Made by a program: the position numbers and the translations under genes. From NCBI GenBank assembly GCA_041483455.1, contig JBGPFS010000010.1:1-27596 (forward strand): a DNA stretch of 27,596 nucleotides. The letters run 5' to 3'. This document shows positions 15,793 through 23,601 of the stretch, piece after piece (the first letter of the stretch is position 1; each line of letters starts with the position of its first letter). A model generated the notes under the pieces. It made no database searches. It saw only the letters and a program-made list of their open reading frames with translations, and had not been told where the DNA came from. Source of the DNA: JBGPFS01 sp041483455. GTDB taxonomy: Bacteria; Chloroflexota; Limnocylindria; Limnocylindrales; CSP1-4.

Positions 15793-15821
15793 TTGACGCG
15801 CCGCAGGGGTATCCGTACCAT
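15793..15821 (+). promoter_or_regulatory. Sigma-70-type promoter of the pot operon
   Basis: TTGACG at 15793-15798 and TACCAT at 15816-15821 are separated by exactly 17 bases, the optimal housekeeping spacing. Five of six -35 positions and four of six -10 positions match consensus, which is striking in such GC-rich DNA. It lies about 70 bp upstream of the potA start with nothing else between, so it most likely drives potADBC. Confidence 0.6.
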
Positions 15822-15896
15822 GCGGCGCACCGCTGGCTGGGGGACTCGCGGCCGCCACGCATACCCCGCAGCGACCCGTCCCCCGGAAGGCCGCCG

Positions 15897-17108
15897 TTGA
15901 CCAGCCCAGCGACCCCGGCGGGGGCGACCGCCGAGGCAGTACCCGACATCGAGCGCGGGGCGAGCACGCCCAGCGCGAGCGGGCACGAGGCCGCCCCGGA
16001 CGTCGAGATCATCGATGTCACGAAGCGCTTCGGGGCGGTCACCGCGGTCGACCGGATGAGCCTGCGGATCGAGCCCGGCGAGTTCTACAGCCTCCTCGGC
16101 CCCTCGGGCTGCGGCAAGACGACCACCCTCCGGATGATCGCCGGGTTCGAGCAGCCGACCGCCGGCGAGATCCTCCTCGAGGGTCGACCGATCGCCGGCG
16201 TCCCGCCGTTCCGGCGGAACGTCAACACCGTCTTCCAGCACTACGCCCTGTTCCCGCACATGAGCGTGGCCCAGAACGTCGGCTACGGCCTCCGCCAGCG
16301 CAACGTCAAGCGCGACGAGGAGCGCCGGCGGGTCGCCGAGGCCCTCGCGCTCGTCCGGCTGGAGGGCTACGGCGAGCGTCGGACCTGGGAGATGTCCGGC
16401 GGCCAGCAGCAGCGGGTCGCACTCGCCCGGGCCCTGGTCAACCGGCCGACCGTCCTCCTGCTCGACGAGCCCCTGGGCGCCCTCGACCGGCAGCTCCGCC
16501 ACGAGATGCAGATCGAGCTCAAGCAGCTCCAGCAGCAGGTCGGGATCACGTTCGTGTACGTGACCCACGACCAGGAAGAGGCGCTCACGATGAGCGACGT
16601 CATCGTGGTCATGCGTGATGGCCGGATCCAGCAGCAGGGCCGGCCCGAGACGCTCTACCAGCGCCCGGTCAACCGGTTCGTGGCGGGCTTCGTCGGCAGC
16701 TCGAACTTCCTGGCTGCCACCCTCGCCGGCCACGATCCCGCGACCGGACGCGGCCAGGTCGAGACGGCGGATGGGCTTCGGTTCGGCGGCGAGGTCACGG
16801 ATCGCGACGCGCGGCCGGCCGTCGGCGCGAAGGTCACCGTGGCGATCCGGCCCGAGCGGTTCCGCCTGGAGCCGGGCGACGGCGGGTCGCCGGAGGTCCG
16901 GGACGGCTGGACGCGCGCGCCCGCCCGGGTCCAGCAGGGAACGTACCTGGGGAACCAGACCGAGTACCGGATCGCGGCGGCCGGACTCGGGGAGCTCATC
17001 ATCCGCCGACAGAACGAGACCGCCGACCAGGACGCCCGGACCTTCGGCCCGGGCGAGCCGGTGACGGTCGCCTGGCGCGACGAGGCGAATCTCATCCTCG
17101 TCGATTGA
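15897..17108 (+). CDS. potA: Spermidine/putrescine-type ABC transporter ATP-binding protein
   Basis: A 403-residue ATPase of the PotA/FbpC type. An unconserved N-terminal tail of about 35 residues precedes the nucleotide-binding domain: Walker A GPSGCGKT (68-75), Q-loop VFQHYALFPHMSV (112-124), signature MSGGQQQR (166-173), Walker B VLLLDEPLGALD (186-197) and H-loop VYVTHDQEEA. A C-terminal regulatory TOBE-like domain (about 270-403) ends IRPERFRLEP and WRDEANLILVD. It energises uptake by PotB/PotC. The TTG start is supported by GGAAGG seven bases upstream; a later start would only trim the tail. First gene of potADBC, preceded by a good promoter. Confidence 0.92.
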   Translation: MTSPATPAGATAEAVPDIERGASTPSASGHEAAPDVEIIDVTKRFGAVTAVDRMSLRIEPGEFYSLLGPSGCGKTTTLRMIAGFEQPTAGEILLEGRPIAGVPPFRRNVNTVFQHYALFPHMSVAQNVGYGLRQRNVKRDEERRRVAEALALVRLEGYGERRTWEMSGGQQQRVALARALVNRPTVLLLDEPLGALDRQLRHEMQIELKQLQQQVGITFVYVTHDQEEALTMSDVIVVMRDGRIQQQGRPETLYQRPVNRFVAGFVGSSNFLAATLAGHDPATGRGQVETADGLRFGGEVTDRDARPAVGAKVTVAIRPERFRLEPGDGGSPEVRDGWTRAPARVQQGTYLGNQTEYRIAAAGLGELIIRRQNETADQDARTFGPGEPVTVAWRDEANLILVD

Positions 17109-17172
17109 CGAACCGAGGCTCGGCTGGCCGGGCTCTGCCAAGACGGACCGGGGACGCGGATAGGAGGCTCAC

Positions 17173-18384
17173 GTGGACGAGGCTCTTCGGCAATACCAGG
17201 CGGACATCCTCAAGGCGAAGCTCTCCCGGCGAGGCTTCCTCGCCGCGGCCGGGTTCGCCGGGACGGCGGCCGCTCTGGCCGCATGCTCCTCGAGCAGCCC
17301 GTCGGCCGCTCCATCCTCGGCCGCGTCGACCGCGGCCTCGGCCGCCCCCTCCCAGGCCGCTTCTGCGGCCGCGACCGCGGCCCCCAGCTACGGCCCGGTG
17401 GAATCGGAGTTCTTCCTGTTCAACTGGTCGGGCTACTTCAGCCCGGACAACCAGAAGGCGTTCGAGACCGAGTTCAAGACGACGGTCAAGTACGACACCT
17501 TCGCCTCGAACGAGGACCTCCTGGCCAAGCTCCAAGCGGGCGGCAAGGGTCAGTACGACGTGTGCGTCCCCACGGCCGAGTTCGTGCCGACGCTCGTCAA
17601 GGGCGGCTTCATCGAGAAGCTCGACAAGTCCCGCCTGCCGAACCTGGCGACGATCAGCCCCCAGTTCCTGGGGATGCCGTTCGATCCGAACAACGAGTAC
17701 CTCGTGCCCAAGGACTGGGGTACGACCGGGATCATCTACCGCGGCAACAAGATGACCGATCCGATCACGAGCTGGAAGGACTTCTGGGACCTGGCGACGA
17801 CCAAGTACTCGGGCAAGACGTTCGTCGTCGATTCGCCCGGCGACGTGTTCGTCGCGCCCCTCCGGATGCACGGCTTCGATGTCAATACCACGAGCAAGGA
17901 CGAGCTCGAGATCGCCCGCCAGGAGCTGATGAAGCTGCGGCCGCATCTCCAGTCGATCGACTCGGACACGTACGACCAGACCCTCCGCGACGAGGTCGCC
18001 GTGCTGGGGCTGGCCTGGAACGGGACGGCCTACGTCCTCCAGAGCGACGCCAGCGGCAAGTACAAGGACACCGGCTACGTCATCCCGACCGACGGGACGA
18101 TCTTCTGGACGGACACCTGGGTGATGCTGTCCCAGGCCCCCCATCCGAACGCCGCCTACACGTTCCTCAACTGGATCCAGGATCCCAAGCACCAGGTGGT
18201 CGAGAGCCTCTATGCCGGTTACGCCAGCTGCAACGATGCGGCCAAGCCGCTCCTGCCGGCCGACTTCACCGGCAACCCGGCCGTCTACGTCCCGTCCAGC
18301 CTGCTGAATCTCCTCTCGGTCGCCACCGACCAGACCGGGAACCAGCAGCGGGCCGACATCTGGGCCCAGTTCAAGGCCGGATGA
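17173..18384 (+). CDS. potD: Polyamine-type substrate-binding lipoprotein, Tat-type signal
   Basis: A 403-residue extracellular solute-binding protein of the PotD/PotF family. The signal is a twin-arginine lipoprotein: SRRGFLAAAG (Arg19-Arg20), hydrophobic core, then the lipobox LAAC (Cys38), followed by a Ser/Ala linker to about residue 75. The mature domain starts ESEFFLFNWSGYFSPDNQKAFE, matching the LxxxNWxxY segment of PotD, and contains YDVCVPTAEF, LVPKDWGTTGIIYR and VMLSQAPHPNAAYTFLNWIQDP, all typical. It captures polyamines or related cations and hands them to PotBC; the exact ligand is unknown. The GTG start has a strong TAGGAGG upstream. Its stop overlaps the potB start. Confidence 0.9.
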   Translation: MDEALRQYQADILKAKLSRRGFLAAAGFAGTAAALAACSSSSPSAAPSSAASTAASAAPSQAASAAATAAPSYGPVESEFFLFNWSGYFSPDNQKAFETEFKTTVKYDTFASNEDLLAKLQAGGKGQYDVCVPTAEFVPTLVKGGFIEKLDKSRLPNLATISPQFLGMPFDPNNEYLVPKDWGTTGIIYRGNKMTDPITSWKDFWDLATTKYSGKTFVVDSPGDVFVAPLRMHGFDVNTTSKDELEIARQELMKLRPHLQSIDSDTYDQTLRDEVAVLGLAWNGTAYVLQSDASGKYKDTGYVIPTDGTIFWTDTWVMLSQAPHPNAAYTFLNWIQDPKHQVVESLYAGYASCNDAAKPLLPADFTGNPAVYVPSSLLNLLSVATDQTGNQQRADIWAQFKAG

Positions 18385-19289
18385 CGGCTGCGGGCGAGGT
18401 CGCCACCTCTGCCGGCAGACGGCAGGCGGAACGGCAGGCGGGTCGCAGGGCCCGCCTGCTGACCGGTGCCCTGCTCGTCCCGGCGAGCTTCTGGTACCTG
18501 GTCCTCCTCGTCCTCCCGCTCGTCATCGTCGGCGTCTACAGCTTTGGCGTGCGCGGCCCGGACGGCGGCTACCAGCCGGCGTTAACGTTCGACAACTACG
18601 CGGTCGTGGCGACCCGGTTCGGCCCGTTCTGGCTGAGCCTCGCGATGGCCGCGGCGGGGACCGCCCTGTGCGCCGTCCTCGCCTTCCCGCTCGCCTACTT
18701 CATCGCGACCCGGGCGACGCGCCGGAAGACCCTGCTGATCATCCTGCTCGTGATCCCGTTCTGGACGAGCTTCCTCATCCGGACGATCGCCTGGGTCACG
18801 ATCCTCGGGCCGCGGGGCGTCGCCGGCTTCCTGTCCGACCTGACCGGCACGGAGGTCCAGCTGCTCGGCACGCCGGGCGCGATCCTCCTGGGCATCGTCT
18901 ACAACTACCTGCCCCTGATGATCTTCCCGCTCTACGTCACGCTCGAGCGGCTCGACCGGACACTGCTCGAGGCGTCGAAGGACCTGGGGGCCGGCCGCTG
19001 GGCGACCTTCCGCCAGATCACCCTGCCGATCGTGCTCCCCGGCGTGATCACGGGCAGCATCCTGGTGTTCATCCCGCTCATGGGCGAGTACGTGATCCCG
19101 GCGATCCTGGGCTACGGCAAGGTCTTCCTCATCGGCAACGTCCTCCAGCTCGACTTCCTGGTGTCCCGGAACTGGCCGGCCGGCGCGGCCAAGGCGGTCG
19201 TGCTCATCGCGATCATGCTGGTCTCGATCTCGTTCTACCTGTGGTTCATGAACCGCGGCCGACGGACCCGCGACGTGAGCGTCCTGTGA
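18381..19289 (+). CDS. potB: Polyamine-type ABC transporter permease 1
   Basis: A 302-residue inner-membrane permease with six predicted helices, as in PotB. After a basic cytoplasmic N-terminus, the first helix is SFWYLVLLVLPLVIVGVYS. The family's EAA-type coupling loop is visible as LLEASKDLGAGRWATFRQITLP with the following PIVLPGV. The last helix ends in FMNRGRR. It forms the channel with PotC. The ATG overlaps the potD stop by four bases (ATGA), indicating coupled translation. Confidence 0.92.
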   Translation: MTAAGEVATSAGRRQAERQAGRRARLLTGALLVPASFWYLVLLVLPLVIVGVYSFGVRGPDGGYQPALTFDNYAVVATRFGPFWLSLAMAAAGTALCAVLAFPLAYFIATRATRRKTLLIILLVIPFWTSFLIRTIAWVTILGPRGVAGFLSDLTGTEVQLLGTPGAILLGIVYNYLPLMIFPLYVTLERLDRTLLEASKDLGAGRWATFRQITLPIVLPGVITGSILVFIPLMGEYVIPAILGYGKVFLIGNVLQLDFLVSRNWPAGAAKAVVLIAIMLVSISFYLWFMNRGRRTRDVSVL

Positions 19290-19296
19290 GCATCCG

Positions 19297-20283
19297 GTGA
19301 CCGCTCCCGCGACGGCCGCGCCCTCGCTGGCGTCCCCCGCCCGGGCCGCTGGCACGACCCGTCTGGCCGGGGGCGGACCGGCCCGCCGGCGCCAGCCGCG
19401 AAGCCTGGTCGAGGGCTGGTTCCGCGGCCACACCGCGCTCGTCTACGTCTTCCTGTACCTGCCGATCGTCGTCGTGATCGTGTTCAGCTTCAACGGTACC
19501 AACCGACTCGTGACCGACTGGCAGGGGTTCAGCATCAAGTGGTACCAGGCCGCGCTCGCCGACCGGAACATCCAGCAGGCGCTCTGGAACAGCGTCACGA
19601 TCGCCGCCTGGAACGCGGTGCTCGCGACGACCTTCGGGACGATGGCGGCCCTGGGCCTCCAGCGCGTCGCGCCGCGCGTTCGGAGCTTCTTCGATGCCCT
19701 GACCTACGTCAGCGTCATCATCCCGGAGATCGTGATCGCCCTGGCCACGCTCATCCTCTTCTCGAACGTGCGCGACGTCGTGAACCCCGTCCTGGCCGGC
19801 CTCCAGGCCGGGGCGGCGAAGCCCGTCCATCTCCAGCTCGGGCAGTGGTCGGTCATCGCCGCCCACGTGCTGTTCAACCTGAGCCTCGTCCTGCTCCTGG
19901 TCCGGGCCCGGCTGGCGGGGATGGACCGGACCCACGTCGAGGCGAGCTACGACCTGTACGCGACGCCATGGCGGACGTTCCGCCAGATCACGTTCCCGCA
20001 GCTCCTGCCCGCGATCGTCGCCGGCTTCCTGCTGTCGTTCACGTTCAGCCTCGACGACTACGTGATCACCCAGTTCGTGTCGGGGCCCGGCTCGCAGACG
20101 CTGCCGCTGTTCATCTTCGGCCAGACCCGCCTGGGCGTGACGCCGCTCACGAACGCGATCGCGGCCCTGATGCTCCTCTTCACGCTGACCGTCCTGCTCG
20201 GCGGCCAGCTGTTCCTCGCCCGGCACGCCCGCCGACGCGGTGGCGGGCGCGACGAGACGATGGCCGGGCTGATCGTCTCCTGA
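19297..20283 (+). CDS. potC: Polyamine-type ABC transporter permease 2
   Basis: A 328-residue permease of the PotC type with six predicted helices. An Ala/Arg-rich cytoplasmic tail of about 45 residues precedes ALVYVFLYLPIVVVIVFSF, and FSFNGTNR then GFSIKWYQAAL is a PotC hallmark. The EAA loop is VEASYDLYATPWRTFRQITFP, and FTFSLDDYVITQFVSGPGS near the end is diagnostic of PotC/PotI proteins. It pairs with PotB. The GTG start is seven bases beyond the potB stop, and the long N-terminal tail leaves room for a later start. Last gene of the operon; a GC-rich hairpin follows. Confidence 0.92.
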   Translation: MTAPATAAPSLASPARAAGTTRLAGGGPARRRQPRSLVEGWFRGHTALVYVFLYLPIVVVIVFSFNGTNRLVTDWQGFSIKWYQAALADRNIQQALWNSVTIAAWNAVLATTFGTMAALGLQRVAPRVRSFFDALTYVSVIIPEIVIALATLILFSNVRDVVNPVLAGLQAGAAKPVHLQLGQWSVIAAHVLFNLSLVLLLVRARLAGMDRTHVEASYDLYATPWRTFRQITFPQLLPAIVAGFLLSFTFSLDDYVITQFVSGPGSQTLPLFIFGQTRLGVTPLTNAIAALMLLFTLTVLLGGQLFLARHARRRGGGRDETMAGLIVS

Positions 20284-20293
20284 GGCCACGTCT

Positions 20294-20322
20294 GGGGCCG
20301 GAGCGCGGCTCGGCCCGGCCCC
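20294..20322. terminator. GC-rich hairpin between convergent potC and ribY
   Basis: GGGGCCGG at 20294-20301 pairs perfectly with CCGGCCCC at 20315-20322 across a 13-base loop. It begins ten bases after the potC stop and sits in the 72-bp gap between convergent genes, where a bidirectional terminator is expected. It lacks a T-run on either side, so termination would be non-canonical or factor-assisted. Confidence 0.45.
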
Positions 20323-20355
20323 GTGGGGCCAGGGGAACGACGGGCCGCGGGCCGG

Positions 20356-21486
20356 TCAGTGCGCCGGCAGGAGCTCCTCGGTCACGATCCGATCGGTCGT
20401 CACGGGGTTCGGCACGAGCCCGCCGGGCAGCCTGGCCAGGAATCGGATCGAGGCATCCCAGCCCGCCCGGTCGATCGCCCCGAGCCCGTTCGCGGTCGTG
20501 AGCGGGCCCTGCCAGCCGTCGATCGTCGCCTGGAGGATCGCGAGCTGGGCGTCGCGCTGGGTCGCCAGCTCTGGGACGGCCGTGATCGCGGCATCGAGGC
20601 CGAGCTGCGGGTCGGCCGTGATCGCGGCCATCGCCCGGAGCGTCGCGTCGACGAACGCCCTGAGGGCGTCGTGCTTGGTCGCCAGCGTCGAGCTGCCCAC
20701 GATCAGGCCGTTGCCCGGCAGCGCGACGACCCGGTCGACGGTCAGGACGACCGGCTGCGAACCGCTCAGCTGGAGCTGGACCGGCTCGTTGTTCGCGAAC
20801 CCGGTCGCCGCGTCGATGGCGCCCTGCTCGACGCCCGCCAGCTGGCCGTAGTCCGGGTAGGGGACGATCGTGACGTCGGCGGTCGTCAGGCCGGCCGAGC
20901 CGAGGAGGGCCTGGAGCATGATCCAGCCGCTGCCGTACTTGCCCGGGATGCCGATCTTGCGGCCCTTGAGGTCGGCGGCCGTCCGGATCCCGGACGACGC
21001 CTTGGCGAAGACCACGTTCGGGAACTTGGCGTAGATCGTGGCGCAATAGCGAACGGGGATCCCCTGGCTCACGGCCGGGATCAGGCTCGTCCCGTCGGCC
21101 AGGGCGATGTCGACCGCGCCCTGGCCGGTGAGCACGATGAGATCGGGGTCGATCTTGTTCTGGAACGTGACGTCGAGCCCGGCGTCGCGGTAGTAGCCAC
21201 GCTGGTCGGCGTAATAGAACTGGGCGAACTGGACGCTCGGGATGTAGCCCAGGCCGACCGTCAGCTTCGTGATCGGGGGCGGCGTCCCGGATCCGGCTGC
21301 CGATGGCGCGACCCCCGAGGCCCCGGCGCTCGCCGACGGCGGCACGGTGGGGCTGACGCTCCCGCCGGAGCAGGCGGCGACGACGATGGCCAGGCATGCG
21401 CCGAGCGCGGCCATCTCGAGGAGCGCCGACGCACGACGAGACGACGACAGGGACCGGGACGACGACCGGGACCGGGACTGGGACAC
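20356..21486 (-). CDS. ribY: NMT1-type substrate-binding lipoprotein, probable riboflavin binder
   Basis: A 376-residue binding protein of the NMT1/THI5 (SsuA/ThiY-like) family. The N-terminus is Ser/Arg-rich, then a hydrophobic segment and the lipobox VVAAC (Cys39), then a Ser/Pro/Ala linker to about 75. The binding domain shows LTVGLGYIPSVQFAQFYYADQRGYY in pieces, LVLTGQGAVDIALADG, DLKGRKIGIPGKYGSGW and FANNEPVQLQ, the standard lobe-1/lobe-2 pattern. I chose GTG 21486 rather than the ATG 21 bases upstream because a perfect AGGAGGT lies five bases before the GTG. Riboflavin specificity is inferred from the FMN riboswitch heading the operon and the RibXY systems known in Chloroflexi; thiamine-precursor or sulfonate binders are the alternatives. 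Confidence 0.85.
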   Translation of the reverse strand: MSQSRSRSSSRSLSSSRRASALLEMAALGACLAIVVAACSGGSVSPTVPPSASAGASGVAPSAAGSGTPPPITKLTVGLGYIPSVQFAQFYYADQRGYYRDAGLDVTFQNKIDPDLIVLTGQGAVDIALADGTSLIPAVSQGIPVRYCATIYAKFPNVVFAKASSGIRTAADLKGRKIGIPGKYGSGWIMLQALLGSAGLTTADVTIVPYPDYGQLAGVEQGAIDAATGFANNEPVQLQLSGSQPVVLTVDRVVALPGNGLIVGSSTLATKHDALRAFVDATLRAMAAITADPQLGLDAAITAVPELATQRDAQLAILQATIDGWQGPLTTANGLGAIDRAGWDASIRFLARLPGGLVPNPVTTDRIVTEELLPAH

Positions 21487-21517
21487 GAAGACCTCCTGGC
21501 GTGGCATGACGAGGGAC

Positions 21518-22351
21518 TTACCGACCGGCGCGCTGACCCACGAGACGGCGCTCGATGAGCACGGTCAGCCCGTACAGGGCCATCCCGATGATGGCGAGCG
21601 TGAGCAGCGTGGCGAACAGGAGCGGGATGTCGAACAGGCTGCCCTTGGCGAGGTTGATGAGGACGCCCAGGCCCCGCTCGCCACCGGCCCATTCGGCCAC
21701 GACGGCGCCCACCACCGCCAGCGTCACCCCGACCCGCATCCCGCCCATGATCCCGGGCAGGGCCGACGGCATCTCGAGGGTGAGGAGGAGCTGGCGGCGG
21801 GTCGCCCGGAGGCTGCGCGCGAGCTCGACCAGACGAGGGTCCACGGACCGCAGCCCGACGAGGGTCGCGACCGCGACCGGGAAGAAGACGATCAGGGCGC
21901 AGACCACGACCTTGCTGAGCAGCCCGCTGCCGAACCACAGCACCAGGAGCGGCGAGAGGGCGAGGATCGGGGTCGACTGGGCGGCCACGAGGTAGGGCGA
22001 GAGCACGAGCCCGAACAGGCGGCTCCGGGCCAACAGCCAGCCGACGACCAGGGCGGCGGTCGCCCCGACGACGAAGCCCAGGACGACCTCGACCATGGTC
22101 GTCGTCGCGTTCGGGAGCATCGTGCCGTCCGTCCAGGCGCTCGCGAAGCGGGCCGCGACCAGAAGCGGGCCGGGCAGGATGTACTTCGGGTAGCCGCCCA
22201 CGACCACGAGCAGCTGCCAGGCTCCCAGGAAGATCACCGCGCCCGTGAGGATCGGGCCGACGGTCCGGATCCGGCGCCGCCGGTCGCCCGGTCGAGGATC
22301 CGGGCGGCCGTCCGCGCGCCCTGCCGGGTGCCGGTCGGCCTGCCCGCTCAC
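21518..22351 (-). CDS. ribX: ABC transporter permease, probable riboflavin importer RibX
   Basis: A 277-residue permease of the SsuC/TauC/ThiX type. The N-terminal 28 residues are hydrophilic, followed by about six helices beginning GPILTGAVIFLGAWQLLVVV. The coupling loop is visible as LVELARSLRATRRQLLLTLEMPSALPGIMGGMRVG in sections, the family's EAA-like motif. The C-terminal helix LLTLAIIGMALYGLTVLIERR is followed by a basic tail. The GTG start overlaps the ATPase stop (GTGA). Together with the ATPase and the NMT1 binding protein it makes a complete importer under FMN control. Confidence 0.87.
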   Translation of the reverse strand: MSGQADRHPAGRADGRPDPRPGDRRRRIRTVGPILTGAVIFLGAWQLLVVVGGYPKYILPGPLLVAARFASAWTDGTMLPNATTTMVEVVLGFVVGATAALVVGWLLARSRLFGLVLSPYLVAAQSTPILALSPLLVLWFGSGLLSKVVVCALIVFFPVAVATLVGLRSVDPRLVELARSLRATRRQLLLTLEMPSALPGIMGGMRVGVTLAVVGAVVAEWAGGERGLGVLINLAKGSLFDIPLLFATLLTLAIIGMALYGLTVLIERRLVGQRAGR

Positions 22352-23247
22352 GACGCCACCCCGGGCGGCGGAGGCTCGAGTGGCGTTGGCACTCTCGCCG
22401 GTTCGGCAAGGCTGAACGCGGCGTCGTTCTCGCCCGGTGTCGGGCCCAGCAGGGTCCGGATCCGGGTCGAGGTCGCAGCGACCGACGGGTCGGCGAGGTC
22501 GGCCAGGGCGCGCGGCCAGCCGAGCGGACTCGGCACCTCGGCCACGACTCGACCCGGGCGGGGCGAGAGGACGAGAACGCGGTCGGCCACGAAGATCGCC
22601 TCGGGGATGCTGTGGGTCACGATCGCCATCGCGGTCCCCGTCCGTTCCCAGAGCCGGAGCAGCTCCAGCTGGAACCGCTCACGGGTGAGGGCGTCGAGGG
22701 CGCTGAACGGCTCGTCGAGCAGCAGGACCGTCGGCCGGAGCGCGAGGGCGCGGGCGATCGCGACGCGCTGGCGCATCCCGCCCGAGAGCTGGTGCGGTCG
22801 GGCGGAGACGAAGGCTCCGAGCCCGACGAGGCCGAGCAGGGACGTCACCCGCTCCGCCCGCTCGGCGGCCGGCCAGCCCGCCAGCTCGAGCGGGTAGTCG
22901 ACATTGGCCCGCGCGTCGCGCCAGGGCAGCAGGCGCGGCTCCTGGAAGACGAACCCGACCGCCGGGTCCGGGCCCACGACCGGCCGGCCTTCGATCTCGA
23001 CGCTCCCCGAATCCGGGGCGAGCAGGCCGCCGGCGACCCGGAGGAGCGTGCTCTTGCCGCATCCGTTCGGGCCGATGATCGCGACGATCTCGCCGGCACC
23101 GACCGTCAGGTCCAGCCCGTCGAGCGCCACGAGGCGAGGTCCCCCGCCGGACGCCGCGAACGTGCGCCGGACGCCGCGCAGACGCACGGCCGCCGGGCGC
23201 TCGTCGGGGCGCGGGTCGCTCGCCGGTTCCTGTTCGATCGCCGTCAT
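22348..23247 (-). CDS. ABC transporter ATP-binding protein of the riboflavin-type importer
   Basis: A 299-residue ATPase of the SsuB/TauB/ThiZ family. Walker A is GPNGCGKS (59-66), then the Q-loop FVFQEPRLLPWRDARANV, the signature LSGGMRQR, Walker B VLLLDEPFSALD and H-loop IVTHSIPEA. The Q-loop phrase QEPRLLPW is typical of taurine/nitrate/thiamine-precursor importers. First gene after the FMN riboswitch. Its ATG follows immediately after a hairpin that carries the Shine-Dalgarno in its loop. The C-terminal 45 residues are Pro-rich and unconserved. Confidence 0.9.
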   Translation of the reverse strand: MTAIEQEPASDPRPDERPAAVRLRGVRRTFAASGGGPRLVALDGLDLTVGAGEIVAIIGPNGCGKSTLLRVAGGLLAPDSGSVEIEGRPVVGPDPAVGFVFQEPRLLPWRDARANVDYPLELAGWPAAERAERVTSLLGLVGLGAFVSARPHQLSGGMRQRVAIARALALRPTVLLLDEPFSALDALTRERFQLELLRLWERTGTAMAIVTHSIPEAIFVADRVLVLSPRPGRVVAEVPSPLGWPRALADLADPSVAATSTRIRTLLGPTPGENDAAFSLAEPARVPTPLEPPPPGVAS

Positions 23248-23273
23248 CCGAAGCCGATCTCCAAAGGCTTCGG
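23248..23273 (-). promoter_or_regulatory. Hairpin presenting the Shine-Dalgarno next to the start codon
   Basis: On the minus strand CCGAAGCC pairs perfectly with GGCTTCGG (8 bp) around the ten-base loop TTTGGAGATC, which contains the GGAG Shine-Dalgarno. The 3' arm ends directly at the ATG of the ATPase gene. Given the FMN aptamer about 50 bases upstream, this is the likely expression platform or part of one. Confidence 0.6.
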
Positions 23274-23290
23274 GGCGTCGCCGCGCGGCA

Positions 23291-23316
23291 GGCGGTCACC
23301 GCGTCGGACGACCGCC
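23291..23316 (-). promoter_or_regulatory. Linker hairpin between FMN aptamer and start-codon hairpin
   Basis: GGCGGTC and GACCGCC form a perfect 7-bp stem with a 12-base loop. It lies just 3' of the aptamer and 5' of the hairpin that holds the Shine-Dalgarno. It could compete with the P1 stem or act as an intrinsic-terminator-like structure, but no U-tract follows. Confidence 0.4.
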
Positions 23317-23324
23317 GAACCCAC

Positions 23325-23499
23325 GGCCTTCTTCCATCCGGACTGTCACCGTCGGCTCCGGTCGGACGGCGCGTCGCGCGCCGCCGTTCGGATCTGCTTC
23401 GCCGTCTCCGCCATCGCCTGAGGCGGCGTCGCTCGTGGGCTCGCCTCGCTCGCGCGGGGCCCTACCACCGGTCGGGGATCTCACCCTGCCCTGAAGGCC
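23325..23499 (-). promoter_or_regulatory. FMN riboswitch (RFN element)
   Basis: The minus strand carries all conserved RFN blocks: CTTCAGGGCAGGGTGAGATC continuing to CCCGACCGGTGGTAGGGC at the 5' side, and GGAGCCGACGGTGACAGTCC running into GGATGGAAGAAGGCC at the 3' side. The closing P1 stem is a perfect pairing of GGCCTTC (23499-23493) with GAAGGCC (23331-23325). The family senses FMN and shuts down riboflavin synthesis or uptake genes. Here it heads the ATPase-permease-binding protein operon rather than rib biosynthesis genes. The variable helix between the conserved blocks is long and GC-rich. Confidence 0.95.
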
Positions 23500-23505
23500 G
23501 GACCG

Positions 23506-23511
23506 ATCGTA
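23506..23511 (-). promoter_or_regulatory. -10 element of the FMN-riboswitch transcript
   Basis: TACGAT on the minus strand (four of six consensus bases plus an upstream TGC) lies seven bases before the first base of riboswitch stem P1, exactly where a -10 should be for a transcript starting with the aptamer. No good -35 is visible 17 bases further upstream. Confidence 0.5.
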
Positions 23512-23585
23512 GCACGGGACCGCCGACGGCCGGTGCGCCGGGCGCCCATTCGGGAAGTGGCGGCGCCGCGGTCAGGTCGGAACGA

Positions 23586-23601
23586 GAGACCGCGCGGTCT
23601 C
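23586..23601 (-). terminator. Palindrome overlapping the metK stop codon
   Basis: GAGACCGCGCGGTCTC is a perfect 16-base palindrome that begins inside the metK TGA and is followed on the minus strand by TCTCGTTCC-like pyrimidine-rich sequence. It fits a short GC-rich terminator stem ending the metK message about 75 bp before the riboflavin-uptake promoter. Confidence 0.45.
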
